The notes under the pieces were generated by a model that was not told the origin of the DNA, made no database searches, and saw only the letters and a program-made list of their open reading frames with translations. This document shows, in pieces, positions 53,321-60,678 of a stretch of DNA of 64,000 bases; the first letter of the stretch is position 1, and every line of letters starts with the position of its first letter. This DNA comes from an uncultured bacterium. GTDB taxonomy: Bacteria > Hydrogenedentota > Hydrogenedentia > Hydrogenedentales > CAILVY01. The translations under genes were made by a program, and so were the position numbers. Location: contig CALEDJ010000045.1 in NCBI GenBank assembly GCA_937951485.1, positions 62,001-126,000 on the forward strand, read 5' to 3'.

Positions 53321-53460
53321 GCGACCGGGCGCCCCGCCTTACCGCCCGGGAGATTATTCGGGTAATCGTACGCAGAGGATTCACGTTTGGTTCGTGTTAT
53401 GATCGGGCTTTTCCGCCGATTCCGGCGCATTTTTCCTGGAGGCAGGGACACACGTGAATA
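53317..53460 (+). pseudogene. truncated HicA-type toxin
   Basis: From ATG 53317 it reads MSDRAPRLTAREIIRVIVRR, then GFTFGSCYDRAFPPIPAHF and a stop at 53458. The first ~24 residues fit the N-terminal helix of HicA (LTAREIIRVL..GF). The following RQSGSH segment with the catalytic His, and the C-terminal strands, are gone. At 47 codons it is below the usual ~60-90. The last bases overlap the GTG start of the AroK-AroC gene, suggesting a deletion joined the toxin gene to this locus. Confidence 0.6.
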
Positions 53461-55076
53461 TCGTCATCATGGGACCCAAAGGCGCGGGGAAATCGTCTGT
53501 GGGGCGCATTCTCTCCGAAATGACCGGCATGCCCACCGTCGAGACTGACGCGATGGTGGAAGAACTGCATGCGCAACGTGACGGCCACCGGCTGAGTTGC
53601 CGCGAGATTTACGCCGAGCACGGCGAGCGGTTCTTCCGTGACCTGGAACGGCAGGTCGCCGTCGAGGCGGCGCGTCTCGACTGGCACCTCATCATCACCG
53701 GCGGGTCGCTCATGCTCGATCCGATCGCGCGGCGCAGCCTGCGCGCCGGGGCGCTGCTGGTCTATATGGTCGGCAAGCCCGATGTGCTCTGGCAGCGCGC
53801 TATCCAGCAGGGCGTTCCGCCATGGCTCAGCGGTCCCGACGGCCCGATCAAATATGAGGAACGGATCGCGGTACAAGAAGACATCCTCCGGCCCTACGCC
53901 GACATTCTGATTGACACCACCGAGGGCAGCCCTGAGGAACTTGCGGCCATGGTCGCCGACCGGCTCGCCCAGGAACTCGCCATCCACAGCCGCGCCGCCA
54001 ACACCTTCGGCGAACTTATCCGGGTCACGACCTTCGGCGAAAGTCATGGCCCCGCCATCGGCGCGGTGTTTGACGGTATCCGACCGGGTATTCCCATTTC
54101 CGAAGAGGTTATCCAGCGGGAACTGGATCGCCGCCGCCCCGGTCAGAGCGCCGTCGTCACCCGCAGAAAGGAATCGGACACTGTCCACATCCTCTCCGGC
54201 GTTTTCGAGGGCAAAAGCACCGGCGCGCCCATCGCGATGGTGATTTACAACGAGGATCAAAAATCCCAAAACTACGACGCGATCAAGGATTTGTTTCGGC
54301 CCGGCCATGCCGATTGGACCTTCTACAAGAAATACGGCATCCGTGACCATCGGGGCGGCGGGCGATCTTCCGGACGGGAGACGGCGTGCCGTGTGGCGTG
54401 CGGGGCCATAGCGCGTGAAATCCTTGCGGCACGGGGGGTGCGCATCGTCGCGCACGCTGTGGAAATCGCCGGCATCGCCGCCCAGACCTGCGATTATGAG
54501 GTAATCGAGCAGAACCCGGTCCGCTGCGCGGACCCCGTCGCGGCGGAAAAGATGACCGAGGCTATTCTCGCCGCGCGCAAAGACCGCGATTCCGTCGGCG
54601 GCGTCATCCAACTCGACATCCTCGGTGTGCCGCCCGGTCTGGGCGACCCGGTTTTCGCCAGACTCGACGCCCGGCTCTGCGCCGCCATCATGACCATTGG
54701 CGCGGTGAAGGGCGTGGAAGTCGGTGATGGATTCCGCCTGGCGCGCCTGCGCGGCAGTGAAGCCAACGACAACATGGCCGACGGCGACTTTCTCAGCAAC
54801 CACGCGGGCGGCATTCTCGGCGGCATCAGCACGGGCGCACGGATTGTCCTCCGCCTCGTGGTGAAGCCCACGTCGTCCATCGCCAAGGAACAGCGGACCC
54901 TGGATATCCACGGCAATAATGCCACCATCGAAGTGCACGGGCGCCATGATCCCTGCATTGTGCCCCGCGCAGTGCCCGTCGTGGAAAGCATGGCCGCCCT
55001 CGCCCTGCTTGACGCCTGGGAAATCCAGGCGCGGCTGCGCCCCGAATGGGCCGCCCAATGGGAAAAACAAGTGTGA
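53454..55076 (+). CDS. shikimate kinase - chorismate synthase fusion
   Basis: 540 residues from a GTG start, no gap between domains. Residues 1-182 are a shikimate kinase: Walker A GPKGAGKSS (7-15), then ETDAMVEE, GERFFRDLE (shikimate-binding Arg), and TGGSLM where the usual GGG has Ser as third residue. The LID-like IKYEERIAVQEDILRPYADI ends the domain. Residues 183-540 are a full-length chorismate synthase: NTFGELIRVTTFGESHGPAI, RRKESDTVHILSGVFEGKST, RPGHADWTFYKKYGIRDHRG, GGGRSSGRETACRVACGAIA, and late IHGNNATIEVHGRHDPCIVP. The fused enzyme would catalyse the steps on both sides of AroA. Such AroK-AroC fusions are uncommon. Confidence 0.95.
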   Translation: MNIVIMGPKGAGKSSVGRILSEMTGMPTVETDAMVEELHAQRDGHRLSCREIYAEHGERFFRDLERQVAVEAARLDWHLIITGGSLMLDPIARRSLRAGALLVYMVGKPDVLWQRAIQQGVPPWLSGPDGPIKYEERIAVQEDILRPYADILIDTTEGSPEELAAMVADRLAQELAIHSRAANTFGELIRVTTFGESHGPAIGAVFDGIRPGIPISEEVIQRELDRRRPGQSAVVTRRKESDTVHILSGVFEGKSTGAPIAMVIYNEDQKSQNYDAIKDLFRPGHADWTFYKKYGIRDHRGGGRSSGRETACRVACGAIAREILAARGVRIVAHAVEIAGIAAQTCDYEVIEQNPVRCADPVAAEKMTEAILAARKDRDSVGGVIQLDILGVPPGLGDPVFARLDARLCAAIMTIGAVKGVEVGDGFRLARLRGSEANDNMADGDFLSNHAGGILGGISTGARIVLRLVVKPTSSIAKEQRTLDIHGNNATIEVHGRHDPCIVPRAVPVVESMAALALLDAWEIQARLRPEWAAQWEKQV

Positions 55077-55125
55077 CAACAAAGACAGGCCGAATAAGAC
55101 CAAATAGGGCCAATAAGACCGATAG
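55075..55125. repeat. short-period RAATAAGACC-type repeats after the fusion gene
   Basis: Units such as CGAATAAGACC, AAATAGGGCC and AATAAGACCG are repeated with period 9-12. Similar GTCC/GACC short-period runs lie at 4591-4617, 10967-11005, 41334-41410 and 50305-50330. Confidence 0.55.
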
Positions 55126-55208
55126 CATTCCAAATTTGGCGATCTTAAAGAAAGCGTGAGCGCGATTCTTGGATGCTGTTCAAGGGACGGGGATTTCGCT
55201 GTGTGATG

Positions 55209-56369
55209 TCAGGGTGTGGGGAGGACGGGAGCGGGCCGGGGTGCGACAGGCTGGGCGACGCCGGAGGGAGTTGGCGAAGGAGTGGCCTGTAACGGCGCGG
55301 TCCTCGCGCCGGGCATCGTCGCGGGATTCGGCTGCGGGCCGTAGGTTTGCGGCTCCTGTGGCGAAGCCGCTGCGCCGGGCGTCGTCCCGGGGTTCGGCTG
55401 CTGGCCGTAGGCTTGCGGTTGGGGCGTTACAGGCCATGACGACAGGGGTTGTTGCGGCTGGGTCATGGGCTGTTGTGGATAACTGCCATAGGGTTGCAGG
55501 GGCGGTCTGTCCTGTTCCTCCCACGGGACATCTGGCGGATACAAGCCGAAAATGTCGGCAAAGTACGGATTGGCCGCTGCTTGCTGCTCCCACAGGAACC
55601 GCTCATACGCTATTTCCTGGAGGCGCTGTTCCTCGGCAATGCGGGCGCGTTCCTCCAATGTGCGCTCCAAAATGTATCGTTCCCGTGCCGGGTCCTTCTC
55701 CTGCGAACCCTTCAGCACCAGTTTGGGCACGCCTTCCTCGTCCACGCCCTGCATCCGTTCACGGATGCCCCGGACTTCCATCGGTTCCGGGGCGCGCAGC
55801 ATGGGAGGGTATTGGGTTGTCGGCAGCACAGGCTGTTGCTGGGCGGGCGCGGCTGGGAATACCGAGGGCGCACGGGGGCCGGGCGGCTGCCTCGGCGCTG
55901 TCAAGACGCCATCGTTCCGCGGTCTGGGGATTGTCGGCGCAGTCGGGCCTGCTGCTTCCATGGGAACGAGGGGCGCCATAGTCTGCGGCGCAACAGGGGC
56001 GGGAGATCGCAGGGACGGTTCCGGCGGCGTGGGCCGGGCATCCATGCGCAGATAACGCCGGGGGTCCTTCTTCGGGTCCGGTGGCGGCGGTTGCGCCGCG
56101 CGGCGCTTGTCGCGGTTTTCCTTCCATTCGCGGAGCAGCGCCTCGCGGGCGTCCCGGTCCGGATCAATGAACACGTCCGTCGGCGACACCCGGTCCTTGG
56201 AAACGCTGAAAGACCGCCCTTCCCGGGGCAATAGGATGTAATAGCGCGAATCGCTTTGCCGGATATAGACGTTTTTGTACGCCACGCCATCCACCACGAT
56301 GGCATCAGCCAGGGCAGCGTCTGCCGCGCACGCCAGCACGACGACCAACATCAATACACGAAGGCACAT
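55209..56369 (-). CDS. exported proline-rich protein, unknown function
   Basis: 386 residues from ATG 56369 with a GGGAG upstream. A signal peptide (LMLVVVLACAADAALA) leads to a small N-terminal domain (ADAIVVDGVAYKNVYIRQSD, then SRYYILLPREGRSFSVSKD). It resembles domains that sense or process surface structure but I do not recognise it. After residue ~130 the sequence is Pro/Gln/Ala-rich and repetitive; two YG.QPNP.T.PGA repeats are visible near the end. It has an alpha-helical charged segment (EERARIAEEQRLQEIAYERF). Probably a structural or linking envelope protein. Composition differs from its neighbours because of the repeats. Confidence 0.7.
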   Translation of the reverse strand: MCLRVLMLVVVLACAADAALADAIVVDGVAYKNVYIRQSDSRYYILLPREGRSFSVSKDRVSPTDVFIDPDRDAREALLREWKENRDKRRAAQPPPPDPKKDPRRYLRMDARPTPPEPSLRSPAPVAPQTMAPLVPMEAAGPTAPTIPRPRNDGVLTAPRQPPGPRAPSVFPAAPAQQQPVLPTTQYPPMLRAPEPMEVRGIRERMQGVDEEGVPKLVLKGSQEKDPARERYILERTLEERARIAEEQRLQEIAYERFLWEQQAAANPYFADIFGLYPPDVPWEEQDRPPLQPYGSYPQQPMTQPQQPLSSWPVTPQPQAYGQQPNPGTTPGAAASPQEPQTYGPQPNPATMPGARTAPLQATPSPTPSGVAQPVAPRPAPVLPTP

Positions 56370-56430
56370 CACACAACTCCGGGAGAACTGCCGTTCATCC
56401 CATGTTCCAATGGGATTATACCATTTCAAG

Positions 56431-57342
56431 TCAGGATTGGGCGGATTCTGCGTCACGCCGGACGTAATCCTCCCAGCGGCGATCAATCCACTGCTGGACG
56501 GCGGCGATGGTCGCTTCATCCAGGTTCTTGTAACGTCCCTGGCGTTCCATATATTCGCGGACCGGCATCAGTTCGCCCTGTTCGGCCAGTTTCTTGCTCC
56601 GGCTGGTCAGCCGGAATGCGCCGTGCTCGATTTCAAACAGGACGACGCTGCCGGTTTCCACGGCGAGCCGGCCCATTTCCACGGTATCTTTGGGGTTGTA
56701 TTGCCAGCCCGCCGGGCAGGGCGTGGCCATGTGCAGGTAGCGCGTGCCGCGAATGCCAATCGCTTTTTTCACCTTGTCATAGAGGTCGGTGGGGAAGGAT
56801 GGGCACGTCATGGCGATGTAAGGCACGCCGTGCGCTTCCAGGATGCGCGGCATGTCTTTGGGGGGCTGTTGTTTCCCTTGGACGGGCGTCGTGGTGGTGC
56901 GCACGCCCAGCGGCGTCATGCCCGACCGCTGCGTGCCGGTGTTCATGTACGCCTCGTTGTCGTAACAGATGTAAATGAAATTCGTGTTGCGTTCGGCCGC
57001 GCCGCTCAGCGCCTGGATGCCGATGTCCGCGGTGCCGCCGTCGCCCGCCATGGCGAGCACCGGGATGTCCTCGCGCCCGGTCGCCTTCAGGCCGGCGACG
57101 AGTCCGGACGCCGCCGCCGCCGTGCTGGGAAACACGACATTCATCCACGGCACGAGCACCGAGGAACTCGGATACATGCCGCCCAGCACGGTCAGGCAAC
57201 TCGCCGGCACGGCCATGATGCACTTGCCGTCAAACGCCTTGAGAATGTGTCTCAGTCCGATGCCCAGCCCGCATCCGGCGCAGGCGCGGTTGCCGGGGAG
57301 CATGTATTCTTCTGCGGGCAGATCAAGAATTCGTGTTGCCAT
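56431..57342 (-). CDS. porB: 2-oxoacid:ferredoxin oxidoreductase, beta (TPP) subunit
   Basis: 303 residues from ATG 57342. It has N-terminal CAGCGLGIGLRHIL (iron-sulfur ligating Cys pair), TPP motif GDGGTADIGIQALSGAAERN, YICYDNEAYMNTGTQRSG and TTTPVQGKQQPPKD typical of pyruvate synthase beta. A C-terminal Cys in MATPCPAGW is also typical. With the alpha, gamma and delta genes just upstream it makes the four-subunit enzyme that oxidises pyruvate (or another 2-oxoacid) to acyl-CoA, CO2 and reduced ferredoxin. It lies 5 bp after porA and ends the operon. Confidence 0.95.
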   Translation of the reverse strand: MATRILDLPAEEYMLPGNRACAGCGLGIGLRHILKAFDGKCIMAVPASCLTVLGGMYPSSSVLVPWMNVVFPSTAAAASGLVAGLKATGREDIPVLAMAGDGGTADIGIQALSGAAERNTNFIYICYDNEAYMNTGTQRSGMTPLGVRTTTTPVQGKQQPPKDMPRILEAHGVPYIAMTCPSFPTDLYDKVKKAIGIRGTRYLHMATPCPAGWQYNPKDTVEMGRLAVETGSVVLFEIEHGAFRLTSRSKKLAEQGELMPVREYMERQGRYKNLDEATIAAVQQWIDRRWEDYVRRDAESAQS

Positions 57343-57347
57343 AATCG

Positions 57348-58634
57348 TCAAATCCTGCAATCAATCCACGCCGGGGGCGCGGTGCGTTGACCGTTGTCGT
57401 ATTGTTTCAGGGCATTGCGGACCGCGTCGGCCAGTTGCCGCGCCTTCACGTCGCGTCCGCCCAGCCCGGCGATGCAGCCAAAAACCGCCGGCGCGGCTTC
57501 GGACTGAAACAGCGCCGCCTTGAGGTCCGCACAGATGGGGCCTTCGTAGCCGTAACTGAGGCTTTTGTCGAAGACCACGGCCAGCCGCGCCTTTTTCAGG
57601 GCGGCGATGAGTTCCTCGACGGGGAAGGGGCGGTATGCGCGCACACCGACCACGCCTGCGGCGATGCCCTCCGCGCGCAGCATGTCCACGGCGGTGGAGG
57701 CCTCCATGGTCAGGCTGCCCGCCGCCACCAGGCACACATCGGCGTCCTCGTCGCGGTAGCCCCAGACCATGCCGCCCCAGCGGCGCCCGAAGCACTGATC
57801 GAATTCCCGGTCCACTGCCACAATCGCCTCGCGCGCGCCCACAAGCGCTTCCTGGTGCAGATAGCGCAATTCCATGTAGCCGTGGCACAGGACGCCCTCG
57901 CTGTTGACCCGGGGGTCGGCCAGGGTCACCTGGTTCAGGTTGCGCGGGTCGGCGGGGTCGAGGAGGGTGTGGGGCGTGTAGGGGGGTAGAAAGCGGTCCA
58001 CGTCTTCCTGCCGGGGCAGGCACACCGGCATCACGGTGTGCGACAGTAGAAAGCCGTCATAACAGACCATCACCGGCACGTGAACCCTCTCGGCGATTTT
58101 GAACGCCTGCACGACGGTGTCGAAGATTTCCTGGTTGTTGCGACAGTGAATCTGAATCCAGCCGGCATCGCGTTGCGACATCGAGTCCTGCTGGTCGTTC
58201 AATACATTCCACGGCGCGGCCATGGCCCGGTTCACGCAGCACATGACAATCGGCAGGCGCGCCCCCGCCGCCCAGTGAATCTGCTCACACATGTAGGCGA
58301 GGCCGTTCGCGCTGGTCGCCGTGAAAACGCGCGCCCCCACCGTGGACGCGGCGATGCAGACCGCGAGCGCGCTGTGTTCCGACTCCACCGTCACGAATTC
58401 GGCCTTGAGTTCGCCGCTTTCGACGAATTTCGAGAGATTCTCCACCACCGCCGATTGCGGGGTGATGGGGTAGGCGGCGACCACCTGCACGCGGCACAGG
58501 CGCGCCGCATGTGCCGCCGCCTCGTTGCCGGTGATGATCGCCACGCGGCCGTTCCCGCTTTGCGGTTTCTCGTCCTTTGCGCGCGATTTGGGGGAAGTTT
58601 TGGCGCCTTGGCGTTGTTTTTTCTCCGTGATCAT
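57348..58634 (-). CDS. porA: 2-oxoacid:ferredoxin oxidoreductase, alpha subunit
   Basis: 428 residues from ATG 58634; the frame open upstream is the out-of-frame porD and is excluded. The N-terminal ~25 residues are Lys-rich (TEKKQRQGAKTSPKSRAKDE), an unusual extension. Then VAIITGNEAAAHAARLCRVQ and YPITPQSAVVENLSKFVES lead the POR domain I, with TVESEHSALAVCIAASTVGA, ATSANGLAYMCEQ and a C-terminal transketolase-like domain II. The start overlaps the stop of porD by 4 bp. Confidence 0.95.
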   Translation of the reverse strand: MITEKKQRQGAKTSPKSRAKDEKPQSGNGRVAIITGNEAAAHAARLCRVQVVAAYPITPQSAVVENLSKFVESGELKAEFVTVESEHSALAVCIAASTVGARVFTATSANGLAYMCEQIHWAAGARLPIVMCCVNRAMAAPWNVLNDQQDSMSQRDAGWIQIHCRNNQEIFDTVVQAFKIAERVHVPVMVCYDGFLLSHTVMPVCLPRQEDVDRFLPPYTPHTLLDPADPRNLNQVTLADPRVNSEGVLCHGYMELRYLHQEALVGAREAIVAVDREFDQCFGRRWGGMVWGYRDEDADVCLVAAGSLTMEASTAVDMLRAEGIAAGVVGVRAYRPFPVEELIAALKKARLAVVFDKSLSYGYEGPICADLKAALFQSEAAPAVFGCIAGLGGRDVKARQLADAVRNALKQYDNGQRTAPPAWIDCRI

Positions 58635-58927
58635 GCCGATTCCTCGGTTTCCGGGACCATCGTGATGGCGTCGGCGGGGCACACCTCGACGCATATCCCG
58701 CATCCCTTGCAGTAGGTCAGGTCCACTTCGCTCCCGACCTCCTTTTTGATGACCCCCTCCGGGCAGAAGGCCCAGCACTGAAAACAGGCGGGACGGCCCG
58801 CCTTCACAGCCAGACATTTCGACTGGTCCACGACAGGGCGCGCACTCCGCCAGTCGCCCGTGATACCCGCTTCGCCGCTGCAGGGCGTGGCCATGGCCGA
58901 TTCATGCTTGCAGTCGCGAGTGCCCAT
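58631..58927 (-). CDS. porD: 2-oxoacid:ferredoxin oxidoreductase, delta (2x[4Fe-4S]) subunit
   Basis: 98 residues from ATG 58927 (upstream frame not supported). Two [4Fe-4S] motifs are seen: a spaced first cluster (CLAVKAGRPACFQCWAFCPE) and a standard second (CKGCGICVEVCP). The N-terminal ~30 residues (GDWRSARPVVDQSK) match PorD rather than a free ferredoxin. It passes electrons from the TPP centre to ferredoxin. Confidence 0.93.
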   Translation of the reverse strand: MGTRDCKHESAMATPCSGEAGITGDWRSARPVVDQSKCLAVKAGRPACFQCWAFCPEGVIKKEVGSEVDLTYCKGCGICVEVCPADAITMVPETEESA

Positions 58928-58977
58928 GCTTATTACTCCAAATGGTTCCCGGCGGCGCCGCACTTGCCGCCGCGCTG

Positions 58978-59571
58978 TCAACATTTCGTGCGTTCGTAGG
59001 TCAGCCGCGCCGCCTCAAAATTGCGCCGCGCGTGTTTGGCGGGAAACGCCTCTTCCAGGGCCGCCCGGACTTCATCCAGCGAAACCAGGCCCGTGGCGCG
59101 CGCGATGGCGCCCAGCATCGGCGTGTTCACCATGGGCGCGCCCTGTACTATCAGGCCTGCCTCTTCCGCCGCGCCGGTGGCATCCGCCGTGGCGATCTGG
59201 AAATCGCCGTTCAACCCGATTTCGCCCGGATCCAGGCGGCTGTTGATGATTAACCACGCGCCGGGCTTCATCCCCGCCGTCGCATTCGCGCTTTTCAGCA
59301 GACTGTCGTCCAGCACCACGACCACATCCGGCGTCTCCACTTGTGAGAACACCCGGATGGGCTCCGACGCCAGCCGCGTCGAAGCGGTTACCGGCGCACC
59401 CCGGCGCTCCGCGCCGAAGGACGGCGCGGAAGTCACGCCGGAAAATCCCGCAAGATAGGCTGCCGTGGCCAGGATTTTCGCCGAGGACACGGCCCCCTGT
59501 CCGCCGCGACCGTGCCAGCGGATTTCGCACATCCCGTTCGCCCATGCGTCTGTCAGTGGTCCTTGTCCCAT
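58978..59571 (-). CDS. porC: 2-oxoacid:ferredoxin oxidoreductase, gamma subunit
   Basis: 197 residues. CEIRWHGRGGQGAVSSAKIL is the hallmark of the gamma subunit, followed by SAPSFGAERRGAPVTASTRL and VVLDDSLLK. The gene order gamma-delta-alpha-beta is the classical arrangement for pyruvate:ferredoxin oxidoreductase in archaea and many anaerobic bacteria. It starts 10 bp after the LUD gene. Confidence 0.95.
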   Translation of the reverse strand: MGQGPLTDAWANGMCEIRWHGRGGQGAVSSAKILATAAYLAGFSGVTSAPSFGAERRGAPVTASTRLASEPIRVFSQVETPDVVVVLDDSLLKSANATAGMKPGAWLIINSRLDPGEIGLNGDFQIATADATGAAEEAGLIVQGAPMVNTPMLGAIARATGLVSLDEVRAALEEAFPAKHARRNFEAARLTYERTKC

Positions 59572-59581
59572 GTTCGCCCCG

Positions 59582-60298
59582 TCATAATCCCAATTCCGCG
59601 CCCACGATAATCACGGTGATATCGCTGTGCAAGGGTTTGCAGTCCAGTACCAGCGTGGCGCGGCACATCCGCGCCTCCGAATGACAATCTCCACAAATGC
59701 CGGTGCGCACGCATGACAGCGGCGCGCCGATGCTGTGCAGCGCCAGCGGCGCGCAGACATCCTTGATCCGCGCCAACGCCGCCTCCAACGTGGGCACAAT
59801 CTTGTTCGCGCCCACCGCCAATATGCACTTGCCCGGACCGAACGTTGTCGCCGCAAGACGGTTGCCGATGCTGTCCGTGCTTACCAATTGGCCCTTCAGC
59901 GTCACCGCGTTGACGCTGCTGAGGAACACATCCGCTGTCAATTGCGCCCGCCGGACCGCCAGAATCTCCTCGTCGGAAAGGCCTGGCGCCCAGTGGTCGT
60001 AAAGGGTGTGGCCCCTGTGCTTCAGTTCTTCCGGGATACCCAATTCCCGCAACGTCATCGAACCCGCCACCCCAACCCGCGCCCCCGCAGGAATCCTGTT
60101 GAGGATCTCCTCCCGCGCCTGCCCCCGGTCCGCGGCGTACACCGCATCAAAGCCCGTTTTCCCAAGAGCATGCACCGCGCTCATCGCGCGCTGCTCGAGC
60201 CGCCACCGCTTGATGCTTTCCATGCCCGCCTGCCGGTTCGCATAAAACTCCCGTGGGAGAATACTTCCCCCACCCCGGCCTGACTCTTTTTCGGACAT
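59582..60298 (-). CDS. LUD (DUF162) domain protein
   Basis: 238 residues from ATG 60298 (AGAGG upstream); the longer frame reaches into repeat DNA. The LUD core is present: GSMTLRELGIPEELKHRGHT, FLSSVNAVTLKGQLVSTDSI, GNRLAATTFGPGKCILAVGA, and a Cys cluster CVRTGICGDC with SEARMC. The LUD family includes LutC-like lactate-utilisation proteins, but small stand-alone members with this Cys cluster are mostly uncharacterised. Its place at the head of a POR operon, 10 bp before porC, suggests a link between 2-oxoacid metabolism and its unknown substrate, perhaps lactate or a related 2-hydroxyacid. Confidence 0.85.
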   Translation of the reverse strand: MSEKESGRGGGSILPREFYANRQAGMESIKRWRLEQRAMSAVHALGKTGFDAVYAADRGQAREEILNRIPAGARVGVAGSMTLRELGIPEELKHRGHTLYDHWAPGLSDEEILAVRRAQLTADVFLSSVNAVTLKGQLVSTDSIGNRLAATTFGPGKCILAVGANKIVPTLEAALARIKDVCAPLALHSIGAPLSCVRTGICGDCHSEARMCRATLVLDCKPLHSDITVIIVGAELGL

Positions 60299-60678
60299 TT
60301 GAGACGCCTCTGAATTTCCGGCGAATACGCGCGGCAGTTCATGCAAGAACTGAGTGTTCATTGTACCAAACAGCCGCATATGAAGGCAAAAACCGGCTTG
60401 TGTGGCGCTGCTGCGCTGGCGAAGGATTATGCCCTGAGAAGACGCAACATAACAGCCTCGGACAACGTCCTGGATTGGTTGGATTTTTGTGGGGTGGCGC
60501 GCGGCGCCGGGGGATGTAAAAGGCCATACAAAGCGCCCCGACAATCTATGCCATTCCGCCTCAAGTGTTACCGGGTTCGGTTAATGATGCGGGCAGAAGA
60601 AAAACATCGAGGGACTGCGCCCTCGCGCGAACACAGTCCCTGCCTCTCCCATTGAATCCTTTCTTTGTCCTCGGACGG
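60299..60678. other. 380-bp intergenic region before the LUD-por operon
   Basis: No gene. Contains the right-hand part of the composite hairpin element at 60491-60572. The operon promoter is expected here but not identifiable. Between 60573 and 60678 there is no gene or clear terminator for the EF-hand protein. Confidence 0.55.
60491..60572 (+). repeat. composite hairpin element, partial copy
   Basis: GGGGTGGCGCGCGGCGCCGG, GGGATGTAAAAGGCCATAC, GCGCCCCGACAATCTATGCC and AAGTGTTACC match the core and right part of the element at 24534-24662 and the inverted flank at 20955-21050. Confidence 0.75.
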
